Assembly (NCBI GenBank): GCA_036502005.1
Contig: DASXZH010000082.1
Span: 8,266-72,265 of the forward strand
Length of the DNA stretch: 64,000 bases
Source of the DNA: DASXZH01 sp036502005
GTDB taxonomy: Bacteria; Armatimonadota; Fimbriimonadia; Fimbriimonadales; Fimbriimonadaceae
Direction: 5' to 3'
Part shown: in pieces, positions 1 to 8,782 of the stretch
Layout: the number at the start of each line of letters is the position of its first letter
Position numbering within the stretch: position 1 is the first letter of the stretch
Translations under genes and position numbers: made by a program
Notes under the pieces: generated by a model
What the model saw: the letters and a program-made list of their open reading frames with translations, nothing else
Told to the model about the DNA's origin: nothing
Databases searched by the model: none

Positions 1-1265
1 TGGGATTCAAAGTCCGGGTAGCTGGTGGCAATATTTTGCGCGTCCTTGATAACGGTTTCACCCTCTGCAATCAGCCCCGCGATTGTGAAAGCCATCGCGA
101 TTCGGTGGTCACCTTCCGTTTCGATCACGGCTCCCTTTAACTCGCTCGGACCAATAATGGTCAGACCATCTTCCAGAACATGAACTTCCGCCCCCATGGC
201 ACGCAGGCCTTTGGCAACAAGCTCGATCCGGTCGCTCTCCTTGATGCGCATTTCCCCTGCATCCCGAATGTTGGTCTCACCGTTGCATTGGCTTGCCAGC
301 ACCGCCAAAACCGGAATCTCATCGATGAGCCTCGGCACGAGACTGCCCTTGATTTCAAAGGGCAACAACCGGCTTGGATTGCTCACCGTTATGTCTGCCA
401 CCGGCTCATTCAGTTCATCCCTTAGCGAATCCAGAGTGTAAGTAACTCCGGCTTGAGTTAGCACATCCAAAACCCCGCTCCGGGTTGGGTTGATCCCAAC
501 TCCCTGAAGCGTCAGGTTTGCTCCAAGCACAATGCTGGCGGCGACAAGCCAAAAGGCCGAACTGGAAATATCGCCCGGCACATTGAAATCAAATCCCTTA
601 AATGTGCCACCTGCGTTCAACCGGGAAACGCTCCCTCGCTCTTCGCTCGAAATCGTCACATCCATGCCCAGCGCTTTTAGCATCCTCTCCGTATGGTCGC
701 GGCTGAGGCTAGGTTCATGAATGGTCGTCGGCCCCTCCGCTCTGAGCCCTGCGAAAAGGGTGCACGTTTTAATCTGCGCGCTCGCCACCGGGCTCACGTA
801 ATCGATCCCCTTCAAGTGGGCGCTGCCCTTGATCGTAAGGGGCGGCGTGTCGCCGATAAACTCTGCTCCCATCTCGCGCAAGGGTGAGGCAATCCGCTTC
901 ATCGGTCGCTTGGAAAGCGATGCATCGCCACTGAGAATGGCCGTTATCGGACGAGAGGCAACAAGTCCGCTCATCAACCGAATCGTTGTGCCGCTGTTTC
1001 CGCAGTAAAGCTCGTCTTTTGGCTCGTTCCACTCCTTGGCCGGATGCAGCAGTATCTCATCAGCAGAAACGCTCTCATGGCGAAGTCCCATCTTGGCCAA
1101 ACACTCCAAAGTGTTTTCGCAGTCTTGAGACACGAGCGGATTCAAAATCCGCGATGAGCCCTCCGCAATCGCCCCGAACATATAAGCCCGGTGGGTCAGA
1201 GATTTGTCGGAAGGCGACCGCAGCTTTCCCTGCAGCGTTTTCGCGCGCGTGATAATGAGGTCCAT
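1..1265 (-). CDS. aroA: 3-phosphoshikimate 1-carboxyvinyltransferase (EPSP synthase), 3' end cut by window edge
   Basis: EPSP synthase joins shikimate-3-phosphate and phosphoenolpyruvate in the sixth step of the shikimate pathway, in the cytoplasm. I read the frame from the ATG at 1265 to base 1. It begins MDLIITRAKTLQGKLRSPSD and shows SDKSLTHRAYMFG (phosphate binding), LYCGNSGTTIRLMSG, a repeat of the fold with FNVPGDISSSAFWLVAAS, and near the edge EMRIKESDRI and EGDHRIAMA. The last readable residues are ATSYPDFES, the usual EPSP synthase tail, so only about ten residues are missing. It starts 11 bases after the stop of the UPF0182 gene, so the two are probably cotranscribed. The family assignment is secure. 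Confidence 0.96.
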   Translation of the reverse strand, partial: MDLIITRAKTLQGKLRSPSDKSLTHRAYMFGAIAEGSSRILNPLVSQDCENTLECLAKMGLRHESVSADEILLHPAKEWNEPKDELYCGNSGTTIRLMSGLVASRPITAILSGDASLSKRPMKRIASPLREMGAEFIGDTPPLTIKGSAHLKGIDYVSPVASAQIKTCTLFAGLRAEGPTTIHEPSLSRDHTERMLKALGMDVTISSEERGSVSRLNAGGTFKGFDFNVPGDISSSAFWLVAASIVLGANLTLQGVGINPTRSGVLDVLTQAGVTYTLDSLRDELNEPVADITVSNPSRLLPFEIKGSLVPRLIDEIPVLAVLASQCNGETNIRDAGEMRIKESDRIELVAKGLRAMGAEVHVLEDGLTIIGPSELKGAVIETEGDHRIAMAFTIAGLIAEGETVIKDAQNIATSYPDFES

Positions 1266-1276
1266 TCCGCCAGAGT

Positions 1277-4105
1277 TTACTTGCTCAAAGCCTCAAGCCG
1301 GGCCTTCAACTGCTTCTGTAAAGTGCCGTACTTGGCAAAGTCGCCTGCACGCAACGCCGCATCCGCCTGATTGGCAATCTGCAATAGTTGCCCAAATTCC
1401 GCCTTCGACACAACTCCGCTCAGCGGTGCCGGTTTGCCAGCTGCTGGGGGCGGAACAGCCACGTTCGTGGTTGGAGCGGGCGCGGCGGGAGCCGTGGGCG
1501 TAGCGCCGTTGCCAAAAAGCATTTTTAAGGCATCCGCATAGGTGTCCGCAACCACCACCTGATCGCGCAAGCCCAAAACAACCTTTTTTAGCTGCGGAAT
1601 AGCGGTAATTCCGGGCGAAATGCTCTCAAGGAACATGGGCTCCTCGTACATCACGCTGTTGCCAATCGGCATCACCAGAAGATTGCCGACAATGAGCTTG
1701 CTCTGGCCATTTTTCAGCAGAGTGTTGAAGTTTGCGATTGCGGCGTTTTGATTGAAGTTGGCCTCCATCTGCTTGGGGCCGGGCAAGATGCTACCGCGCG
1801 GATACTCATAAAGCCAAAGCTTCCCGTAATCCTGGGGATCGCAGTGAGCGGCCAGCCATCCACTCATATTTCCCTTCTGCCGTGGCGTAAAGGGCAAGAT
1901 CAGCAAGAACTGGTCTTGCGCGTCGCTAGGGAGCCTCATTTGCACAAAATAAGGCGCCATCGCCTCTTCCTCGTCAGAAGTTCCGCGCTCTGTGGGAAGG
2001 TCCCAGGCATCTTGGTTGTTCAAGAAGGCAAGCGACTCATTTTCCGTGACGTGATACTGCGTCAGCTCTTCGGCTTGGGCATGGAAAAGGTCCTCCGGGT
2101 ACCGGAAGTGCGCGCTTAATCCGGCCGGAATCTGGCTTTTATCCTTAATCAGGTTCGGATAGATCTGTTCGTAAGTTTGCAGAATCGGCTCGGTTGGGTC
2201 GATTGCGTAAGCGTCGGTCTCCCCGGTATATGCATCGATCACTACTTTCACGGGGTTGCGTGCGTAGTTCTCTTCAGTGTCTCCAAGAACCGCCTTGGCG
2301 CTGTAAGGGAGTTGGTCCGTTGAGGTGTATCCATCCAGAATCCACAGTAAGCGGCCCTGGTAGATGACCATATAAGGGTCGTTATCAAAGCTCAAAAACG
2401 GATAGATAAGAGAAGCCCGATCTAGGATCCCGCGGTGCATCAGGAGCCTCGTCTTGCTAGTCACGTTCACCGAAATGAGCATGTTCAGTTCACTCATCTC
2501 GATGCTAAAGGCCAGCCTGGGGATGATGGGCCCGATATTAATTCCTCGGTCGCCCGTCCAACGGTTGGATTGGTCATTCTGCTCAGAAGGGTAGTCGAAC
2601 TCGTTCAGTTTCGTATCCACCAGAACGTAGTTTTGGTCGGGGCCTCCGGGCGCATTCCTATAATCGCTGAAATAGATTCGCGGCTGAGTGATCGCCAGTT
2701 CAGCGGGCGCGGTTGGGGGAATATCCTTGATAATGAACTCCGGCTGCCCTATCGGGTCCGCCTTATTCACGGGCGTCATGGTGACTCCAAAGCCGTGGGT
2801 GTACTGCAGATGCAGGTTGACCCAGTTCTGGTTGTTTGCGCTAAGACCCGATGGATTGATATCCCTGGGCGAAAGCATAATCATTTGCGTTTTGCCGTCG
2901 ATCTTGTACCGGTCGATATCGACATCGCGAAAATAGTAATAAGGCTTGAGGCCCTGAAGGGCGTCGATCGACTGTCTTAAAACTTCAGGATCCCAAAGCC
3001 GCATATTGTCTAGCGTGCCTGCCGAGGCATCCAGGTCATCTTTCGTCGGGACAGGCTGCACTACCGCATTTTTCACTTCGATCTTGTCGAGCCCATAGGC
3101 ATAGCGGGTCATGGCGATCGCCTTGGCAGCGTAAGGCGCCTCTACCGCGTTTCGGTTCGGGTTCACGATGAGACCCTGAAGAATTGCGGGATAAAGTCCA
3201 AGGCCAATGAGGTAGATCACGCCGCATCCAAGCAATCCGATGATAGGAAATCGCCAAGACTTGCTCCATAGAGGCGAGGTGCAGAACATAATTCCCACCA
3301 GCATCACCAATATCGAAAGGGGTCCCTGCACTTGTAATTGGTGCATCGCAGAGTAGCCTGCGCCAATGAATTGGCCCTGGTCGATGAGCCCAAACTGGAA
3401 CCGCTTCAGCCACAATTGCAGGCCGAAGAGAACGATGGTGATGCCGATAAGAATGGACAGGTGAGTCCTGATCCCGTTCTTGCTCATCTCGATTTTGCCG
3501 ATTGCCGCCATCGATTGCAGTCCTACATAGAGTCCGGCGGTGATAAGGGTGATCATGACTAGCATGCCCGAAAAGAAATCCACCAACGAGAGTTGCCAAG
3601 GCAGAACGTAAACGAAGTAGCTGAGATCCATTCCGAAGATGGGATCAACCTTGTGAAATGGCTGAGCGTGGGTTGACAGCAGATAGGTCATCCACTCGCT
3701 GGAGAACCCGAGGGATAGCAACAGGGCGAGAACAAGAGAGGCAATCTTGGTGAGCAAGGGGCCGTGGTCTTGAAAGAGGGTTAGCAGCCTTGTAATGAGA
3801 ACCTGCCCCACGGTGGACGGCCTGTCCAGATAGACCATGGAGACCTTTAGCGCGCGCCTTAGGTTGAAGTAGACCAGGCAGAGCGAAATGACGAAGAAGA
3901 CCACGAACAGCAGGCTCTTGGTTTCATACAGGATGGTGAAAACCTGCGGATGGCGAGCATCTTCTTTGAACCAGAGATATTGCGTGTAAGGGCCCACGCC
4001 TGTGAACAGTAGGAAAAGTAGGGCGACAATGCCAAGAAAAATGTATCCAAATGGCCTAGGCCGCCTCTTATTAATGCCTAGCGGTGCCTCATCAAAAACT
4101 GCCAT
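1277..4105 (-). CDS. UPF0182 family integral membrane protein
   Basis: The 942-residue protein belongs to the UPF0182/COG1615 family, whose function is unknown. The N-terminal third has about seven hydrophobic segments, beginning with PFGYIFLGIVALLFLLFTGV and ending near the GLLGCGVIYLIGLGLYPAIL segment. The rest is a large soluble domain, presumably extracytoplasmic, with the family landmarks NMRLWDPEVLRQS, PYYYFRDVDIDRYKIDG, YTHGFGVTMTP and RQKGNMSGWLAA. The last 70 residues are Ala/Pro/Thr-rich, followed by a short helix (EFGQLLQIANQADAALRAGD). Length and order match the family. It lies just upstream of aroA on the same strand, which looks like operon proximity rather than shared function. 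Confidence 0.93.
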   Translation of the reverse strand: MAVFDEAPLGINKRRPRPFGYIFLGIVALLFLLFTGVGPYTQYLWFKEDARHPQVFTILYETKSLLFVVFFVISLCLVYFNLRRALKVSMVYLDRPSTVGQVLITRLLTLFQDHGPLLTKIASLVLALLLSLGFSSEWMTYLLSTHAQPFHKVDPIFGMDLSYFVYVLPWQLSLVDFFSGMLVMITLITAGLYVGLQSMAAIGKIEMSKNGIRTHLSILIGITIVLFGLQLWLKRFQFGLIDQGQFIGAGYSAMHQLQVQGPLSILVMLVGIMFCTSPLWSKSWRFPIIGLLGCGVIYLIGLGLYPAILQGLIVNPNRNAVEAPYAAKAIAMTRYAYGLDKIEVKNAVVQPVPTKDDLDASAGTLDNMRLWDPEVLRQSIDALQGLKPYYYFRDVDIDRYKIDGKTQMIMLSPRDINPSGLSANNQNWVNLHLQYTHGFGVTMTPVNKADPIGQPEFIIKDIPPTAPAELAITQPRIYFSDYRNAPGGPDQNYVLVDTKLNEFDYPSEQNDQSNRWTGDRGINIGPIIPRLAFSIEMSELNMLISVNVTSKTRLLMHRGILDRASLIYPFLSFDNDPYMVIYQGRLLWILDGYTSTDQLPYSAKAVLGDTEENYARNPVKVVIDAYTGETDAYAIDPTEPILQTYEQIYPNLIKDKSQIPAGLSAHFRYPEDLFHAQAEELTQYHVTENESLAFLNNQDAWDLPTERGTSDEEEAMAPYFVQMRLPSDAQDQFLLILPFTPRQKGNMSGWLAAHCDPQDYGKLWLYEYPRGSILPGPKQMEANFNQNAAIANFNTLLKNGQSKLIVGNLLVMPIGNSVMYEEPMFLESISPGITAIPQLKKVVLGLRDQVVVADTYADALKMLFGNGATPTAPAAPAPTTNVAVPPPAAGKPAPLSGVVSKAEFGQLLQIANQADAALRAGDFAKYGTLQKQLKARLEALSK

Positions 4106-4176
4106 CTGCTAGTAGTACGCGGTGAGGGGTCAAAGGGGTGCGGGAGGCGAGTGTATAGGACTAGTTTGAGACTATA

Positions 4177-4209
4177 GATTTTCTATTTCCTATTTTCAAT
4201 TTTCTATTG
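4177..4209. repeat. Heptamer array (TTTCTAT orientation), left arm of an inverted pair
   Basis: Degenerate 7-base units read on the minus strand as ATAGAAA / ATTGAAA / ATAGGAA. The matching array in the opposite orientation is at 4644-4675, so the pair brackets the four-helix-bundle gene. It belongs to the heptamer family found at many other places in the window. Confidence 0.8.
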
Positions 4210-4245
4210 CCGGATGCAAATAAGTAGGAAAGATGATATGTTTGT

Positions 4246-4617
4246 ATGGCTATGACCGAAGCAGAACTGAAGCGTCGCACTCAGATGTTCGCCATAACTT
4301 GCTTGAAGATGGTAGACACCCATTCTCGAAATAGGGCCTGCGAAGTGTACGGTAAGCAACTTATTCGCTCTTCCTCGTCCGTCGGAGCGAACTACCGAGC
4401 CGTTTGCGCAGCCAAATCGGCGGCAGACATGATAACCAAACTGACTATTGTTCAGGAGGAAGCGGACGAATCGGCCTACTGGGTTGAGCTGCTCGTCCTT
4501 TCTGGACATCTTTCAGAAGCGGATGCAGCACCAATTCTTAAAGAAGCTCAGGAGCTTACGGCCATTGTCGTAGCATCCCGCCTCACGTTAAAGCGGCGAC
4601 CGCCAAAGCCCGGATAG
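4246..4617 (+). CDS. Four helix bundle protein (S23 / IVS-protein family)
   Basis: The 123-residue protein matches the four-helix-bundle family (TIGR02436, also called 23S rRNA intervening-sequence protein). Family signs are the helix FAITCLKMVDT, the core RSSSSVGANYRAVCAAKSAADMITKLTIVQEEADESAYWVELL (read in pieces), a third helix with the KEAQELTAIVVASR segment, and a basic tail. Members often occur alone, and many genomes carry copies outside rRNA genes. Their function is unknown and they probably form small oligomers. The start is ATG at 4246, with ATG at 4252 as an alternative. The gene is unusual in being exactly bracketed by inverted heptamer arrays at 4177-4209 and 4644-4675, so it could have moved as a cassette. 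Confidence 0.9.
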   Translation: MAMTEAELKRRTQMFAITCLKMVDTHSRNRACEVYGKQLIRSSSSVGANYRAVCAAKSAADMITKLTIVQEEADESAYWVELLVLSGHLSEADAAPILKEAQELTAIVVASRLTLKRRPPKPG

Positions 4618-4643
4618 TAAGAGATAGGTCCTTCTAGTTCCGC

Positions 4644-4675
4644 AATAGAAAATAGAAAATAGAAAATAGAAAATT
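4644..4675. repeat. Heptamer array (ATAGAAA)n, right arm of an inverted pair
   Basis: Four near-perfect ATAGAAA units. The array overlaps the stop codon of the convergent deacetylase-like gene at 4674, so the repeat extends to the end of that reading frame. It is the inverted partner of 4177-4209. Confidence 0.85.
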
Positions 4676-5726
4676 AATGTGTTTCGAGCCAAGCTACAAC
4701 TTTTTCAGCCTGTTCTTGACCCGAACTTTGTATTTGCTCTGGATCAAAGAACTTGGGCATGTTCCATTCACCTGCAAACGGCTCAGGCACGTCTCCCGGA
4801 ATCTCCAATCCGTTCAATGTCAAAATCGCCGCTGCCCACATACGAACCACGGAAGTGATGTTGTAACCACCACCGCCCAGAGCGACCAATGGAATGCCCA
4901 AACCCTTAACGTCGCGGACGGCCTCAAGATAGCTCTGGGCGGTATTGTTGATATGAGCGAGAGGGTCAGAAAAGTGCGTATCCGCTCCCATTTGCAGCAC
5001 AATCGCGCCAGGCTTAAACTCTTTCAGAAAGAGCAAAATGCCGTTTCGAAATGCCCAAAGCCAGACATCTGCCGTCGTGCCCGGCAAAAGGGGCACGTTG
5101 ATGCTAGAAAAATCCGCGCCCGTTTCATCAACCCAGCCCGTGCCGGGATAGAGCGTGCGGCCATCTTGGTGGATGCTGCACGTAAGAACGGTTGGGTCAT
5201 CATAGAAAATGGCCTGGACGCCATCGCCGTGATGGACGTCGATATCCACGTAGGCAACTCTTTCAAACTTTTCTCTTAAGATGCTGAGTGCCATCGCGCA
5301 GTCATCCAACACGCAAAACCCGCTCGCCCTATTTCTCTGCGCGTGGTGCAACCCGCCGGCAAGGGTTGTGGCCAGTTTGGCCCCATTGCAAACCTCTCTT
5401 GCGGCAGCCACGCTCCCGCTGCTGTAGTTCAACGCGCCTTGAAGCATGTTTGGGAAGGCGGGCGTGTCGCCCGGGCTGATTCCATACATCGAGAGTTCAT
5501 CGGCATCCAAATCCATCGCATGTGCGATGGCATCCAGATAGCCTTCATCGTGTACGCGGAGGGCATCGTCGATCGTTGCCAAACCGGGATCAGTCGGCTT
5601 TATGCCCAAATTGGCCAGCAGCGCTACGGCCCGTTCCAGCCGGTCTGGCTTGAACGGGTGGTTTGGCCCGAAGTTGTAGTCAAGCATTCGGGGGTGAAAG
5701 TAGAACGACGCCACCTGATCCGCCAT
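4674..5726 (-). CDS. Histone deacetylase family protein (AcuC-like, zinc-dependent)
   Basis: The 350-residue protein has the full arginase/deacetylase fold signature. Visible motifs are FHPRMLDYNFGPNHPFKPDR near the N-terminus, GGLHHA (H127-H128), DIDVHHGDGVQ (D163 and H165 as zinc ligands), GADTHFSDPL (D249, the third ligand position) and GGGGYN near 288-293. All catalytic positions are present, so it should be an active amidohydrolase. The bacterial substrates of this branch include acetylated lysines (AcuC on acetyl-CoA synthetase) and acetylpolyamines; the sequence alone does not decide which. It is divergent from the PLP enzyme gene at 5766, with only about 40 bases between starts, so the two probably share a promoter region. 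Confidence 0.95.
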   Translation of the reverse strand: MADQVASFYFHPRMLDYNFGPNHPFKPDRLERAVALLANLGIKPTDPGLATIDDALRVHDEGYLDAIAHAMDLDADELSMYGISPGDTPAFPNMLQGALNYSSGSVAAAREVCNGAKLATTLAGGLHHAQRNRASGFCVLDDCAMALSILREKFERVAYVDIDVHHGDGVQAIFYDDPTVLTCSIHQDGRTLYPGTGWVDETGADFSSINVPLLPGTTADVWLWAFRNGILLFLKEFKPGAIVLQMGADTHFSDPLAHINNTAQSYLEAVRDVKGLGIPLVALGGGGYNITSVVRMWAAAILTLNGLEIPGDVPEPFAGEWNMPKFFDPEQIQSSGQEQAEKVVAWLETH

Positions 5727-5765
5727 AAACGGATTCTGGCACGCCCAGATGAATCAAAATAGACC

Positions 5766-6872
5766 ATCGAAAGAATCCCCCTGATTCTGCTCCCGACCCC
5801 GCTTCACCGGCTGAATCGGCTCTCCGATCAACTCGGTGTCGATCTCTGGATCAAACGCGATGACCTCACCGGACTCGCTCTCGGGGGAAACAAGGGCCGC
5901 AAGCTGGAATATCTGGCGGCGGAGATTTTGGCGTCTGGGGCGGCGGTGGTTGTTACCTGCGGCGCTCTGCAGTCCAATTTTATTAGGCAGCTTGCCGCTG
6001 TCTGTGCGATGCTAAACATTCGGTGCGTGGCTGCTGTGATGCCGCTGCCTTACGACGCCTCGGTGGGTGCCCCCACTCCTCTTCTCAAAGAAGAGTCTTT
6101 CCATTCCCCAATCGAAAATCGAAAATCGAAAATCGAAAATCCATCGGGGGGGTTGGGGGAGAGGTTCCGAGGGCTTGAAAATGTCGCTGACTCTCAAAAC
6201 ACAAAACGCAACACAAAAGACATACCAGCCCCGAAAATCGAAAATTCCGGAAACGTCCTCCTCGATAAGCTGTTCGGCGCAGAACTACACCCAATGCCCA
6301 ACGGCGATTGGCAGGTGCTGTACGATGCAGCCGAACAGCTAGCCCAAAACCTAGAGTCCGAAGGGCTCAAAGTCTACCGAATCCCGATTGGAGGCTCATC
6401 CCCCCTCGGCGGATACGCCTTTTACGAAGCCGCCCAAGAAATAGCCGCTCAAGCCCCACCTTTCGATTACATCATCACGGCCACAAGCAGCGGCAGCACC
6501 CAAGCCGGCCTTGCAGCGGGCCTCAAGCAAACCAAAACGAAACTCATCGGAATCGCCGCCGACCCCGAGCCGGACCTCATCGACGATGTTCTTCGCGTCG
6601 CCCACGGTCTGTCGGAGATCCTCAAAACAAAAACGCCAACCGAAAAAGATTTCGATGTGAGAATCGAATGGGCTCACCCGGGATACGGCATCCCCAGCGA
6701 GAAAGGCAACCGCGCCATCGAAACCATGGCCCGAACGGAGGGAATCCTTCTCGATCCCATCTACACCGGCAAGGCTTCTGCAGCTCTGTTGGAGCTTGCC
6801 GAAAGCGGAGAACTCGAGGGCCGCGTCCTCTTTTGGCACACCGGCGGAGTTCCCGCTTTATTTACTCACTAA
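5766..6872 (+). CDS. PLP-dependent D-cysteine desulfhydrase / ACC deaminase family enzyme with in-frame repeat insertion
   Basis: The family signature LWIKRDDLTGLALGGNKGRK (PLP lysine in GGNKGRK) is followed by VTCGALQSNF and later by YIITATSSGSTQAGLAAG (phosphate-binding loop) and VLFWHTGGVPALF at the end. The enzyme would act on small D-amino acids or ACC in the cytoplasm. Two things are odd. First, the conserved N-terminus (IERIPLILLPTPLHRLNRLS) lies upstream of any ATG, GTG or TTG: the frame opens after TAG at 5760-5762, and the only plausible starts are ATC at 5766 or CTG at 5781. Second, residues about 100-163 are a low-complexity insertion encoded by heptamer and G-rich repeats, between the strand ending MPLPYDA and GNVLLDKLFGAELH. 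The enzyme may still be expressed, or the gene may be decaying. Confidence 0.85.
   Translation: MERIPLILLPTPLHRLNRLSDQLGVDLWIKRDDLTGLALGGNKGRKLEYLAAEILASGAAVVVTCGALQSNFIRQLAAVCAMLNIRCVAAVMPLPYDASVGAPTPLLKEESFHSPIENRKSKIENPSGGLGERFRGLENVADSQNTKRNTKDIPAPKIENSGNVLLDKLFGAELHPMPNGDWQVLYDAAEQLAQNLESEGLKVYRIPIGGSSPLGGYAFYEAAQEIAAQAPPFDYIITATSSGSTQAGLAAGLKQTKTKLIGIAADPEPDLIDDVLRVAHGLSEILKTKTPTEKDFDVRIEWAHPGYGIPSEKGNRAIETMARTEGILLDPIYTGKASAALLELAESGELEGRVLFWHTGGVPALFTH
6063..6250. repeat. Repeat insertion inside the PLP enzyme gene (heptamers + G-rich element)
   Basis: Four perfect ATCGAAA-type heptamers at 6110-6141 and two more at 6232-6247 flank a GGGGGGTTGGGGGAGAGG stretch. The same heptamer family and a similar G-rich motif (63799-63820) occur between genes elsewhere in the window. 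Here the insertion keeps the reading frame open and adds roughly 60 residues (including IENRKSKIENP). Confidence 0.85.
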
Positions 6873-7082
6873 GCGCGAGCCCTTTTTTATCGCCCAGAAA
6901 AATGGGCCTTGGTCGAGCACAATGTTTGCCGTCCCTGCCAATAGAAGGTACATCCATGAGCCCGAACGCTTCAAAAATCCCTTTGCGCCCTTTGTGTCTC
7001 TGTGTGAAATTTCTCATTAACAGATGGGCAATCGGGGGAGGAGTACTGAGCAAATGCCGGAACGCAAAGCGCAAACCCACTG
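6873..7082. other. Intergenic, CTTTGTGTCTCTGTGTGAAA-type motif
   Basis: No gene is seen. At 6981-7011 it holds the phrase TTTGCGCCCTTTGTGTCTC followed by TGTGTGAAATT, the same wording as the tandem repeat at 26756-27240, so it is a stray copy of that dispersed repeat. Confidence 0.6.
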
Positions 7083-8552
7083 TTGCACTCAAAAAACAAG
7101 TGTGGTGAAAAGTTGGAAAATAGATCGGGCTTTGCCTTCGTAGTCCTCGTCGTTTCGCTAGTTCTCGCCCTTATCGGAGACGTGCTTCTCCGCAGTACCC
7201 CCTGGGGAATTAATTTCCCGATTTGGACCGCTCTCTTAGGCATTTGCGCCGCCGGACTGATTCGGAAAAGCCCTGTTTCCATTTCTCGCGCTGCTCTTTG
7301 GATGAGCCTGCCGATTGTCCTCTTCAGCCTCTGCTTCTTCTGGAGAGATTCCGATGAACTCAAAATCGCCAACGGAACCGCGATCTTTGCCGCCCTCGGA
7401 GTTCTCGCTCTTCGCGCCCAAAAAGGCAAGATTCACATTGCCGGAATAGTGAACTACACCGTGGAACTGATTGCAATCTGGTTCCTCTTTACAGCCGATT
7501 TCGCCAAGCTTGTAACAAAGGACTTGAACATCAAAGGCGATTCAACCATAGGCATTCGCGCTACTGGATTCGTCCGTGGGCTAATTATCGCGATGCCGCT
7601 CCTGCTTCTTTTCGGCGCCCTTTTTGCCTACGGCGACGAGCAGTTTGCAAAGTGGATCACAAATGCATTTACGTTTAACTTTGCGGATGTCCTTCTCGAT
7701 GTCGTCCTATTCGCGGTCCTCGCCCTTTTTGTAGGGGGTTTCCTCAGGCGCCTTGTGTTGAATTCGCAGGAGCCTACAGTTCCACCGGTTCAGGCGGATG
7801 TTAGAAAGCCCATAACTCTCGGAACAATTGAACTAGCTACCATTTTCTTCTCTCTCGATATTCTCTTCGCTGCCTTTGTGGCGATCCAGTTCCGCTACTT
7901 CTTTTGGGGAACAGCCCAGGTTCACGTCGCACAGGGACTAACCTATGCCGAATACGCACGCTCAGGCTTTTTTGAACTCACTGTCGCCTCCGCGTTGACC
8001 TTACCGGTTGTGCTGGGTTTCCACGCTCTCGTTCCTCAGGCGAGTGCCAAGGCCAAGCACGTTTTCTCCGCGCTTAGCTCGATTCTTATCGCTTGCGATC
8101 TCATCGTGCTGCTATCGGCCGTTCAGCGAATGAGGCTTTATATCGGTGCGTTTGGCCTTTCCGAGCTTCGCCTGTTCACAACCGCCTTCATTATCTGGCT
8201 TGCCGTGATTCTTGTGTGGCTCTGTTGGACAGTCATCCGCCATCGGCGAGAACGCTTTGCGTTCGGTGCTTTGGTGGCGGGCTATGCGATCATTTTGGGT
8301 CTCAACTATGCGAACCCCGATGCGCTGATCGCCAAGACGAATCTGGATCCTTCCAAGCATGTGGATGCCCAGTATCTATCCGGGCTTAGCCTTGATGCCG
8401 CTCCCGTGATCGTTGCCAACCTCAGCCAAATCCCACCTAAGGAGCAGGCTGTGCTTAAGAAGCAACTAACCAAATGGAGCGCGGAAGTGAACGGTGATGA
8501 TTGGAGATCGTTGAACCTCTCTCGGATTCGGTTTGCGAGGCTTAAAAAGTAG
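7083..8552 (+). CDS. DUF4173 (DUF4153-like) polytopic membrane protein
   Basis: The protein has about 12 hydrophobic segments and the DUF4173 landmark YAEYARSGFFELTVASALTL near residues 298-317, preceded by FRYFFWG. The C-terminal soluble tail ends in a conserved-looking LNLSRIRFARL. Members are inner-membrane proteins of unknown function. The start is uncertain: TTG at 7083 gives the longest frame, but TTG at 7113 sits closer to a GGTGAAAAG ribosome-binding sequence and directly before the hydrophobic region, and I favour it. It is a single gene between two repeat-bearing gaps. Confidence 0.85.
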   Translation: MHSKNKCGEKLENRSGFAFVVLVVSLVLALIGDVLLRSTPWGINFPIWTALLGICAAGLIRKSPVSISRAALWMSLPIVLFSLCFFWRDSDELKIANGTAIFAALGVLALRAQKGKIHIAGIVNYTVELIAIWFLFTADFAKLVTKDLNIKGDSTIGIRATGFVRGLIIAMPLLLLFGALFAYGDEQFAKWITNAFTFNFADVLLDVVLFAVLALFVGGFLRRLVLNSQEPTVPPVQADVRKPITLGTIELATIFFSLDILFAAFVAIQFRYFFWGTAQVHVAQGLTYAEYARSGFFELTVASALTLPVVLGFHALVPQASAKAKHVFSALSSILIACDLIVLLSAVQRMRLYIGAFGLSELRLFTTAFIIWLAVILVWLCWTVIRHRRERFAFGALVAGYAIILGLNYANPDALIAKTNLDPSKHVDAQYLSGLSLDAAPVIVANLSQIPPKEQAVLKKQLTKWSAEVNGDDWRSLNLSRIRFARLKK

Positions 8553-8621
8553 GTTGCTGTGCAACCCCATAAAGCCGCCGGAGGGTTAACTACTTCCATT
8601 CGCTACCCTTAACGGCAAGAG

Positions 8622-8680
8622 TGCGAAGCTGTGGAGTGCGGGAGCTTGCTCCTGCTCTAATCAGGCAGCTTGCTGCCGCG
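8622..8680. repeat. AGCTTGCT palindromic repeat, forward copy
   Basis: Reads GCGAAGCTGTGGAGTGCG, then GGAGCTTGCTCC, then GGCAGCTTGCTGCC, making two short hairpins. Related copies lie at 10357-10415 (reverse), 26651-26710, 50740-50797, 50847-50878 (reverse) and 53844-53985 (both orientations). The gap 8553-8913 holds this repeat and the one at 8783-8900, and no gene. Confidence 0.85.
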
Positions 8681-8782
8681 GTCTTGCGAAGATCGGCGTT
8701 CGTTGAATCCGTCTCGGACAAGATTCGCGGGGCCTAAAAAGGCGGAACGTCCTCGAAGGGCCCCCGCTTGACGGCAATCGAG

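Noticed and set aside
2435..2980. 181-residue plus-strand frame inside the UPF0182 gene
   Set aside because: Antisense shadow of a well-conserved gene; no ribosome-binding site or recognisable domain.
6308..7108. 266-residue frame overlapping the PLP enzyme end
   Set aside because: Arg/Pro-rich out-of-frame shadow; the other frame has conserved PLP-enzyme motifs.
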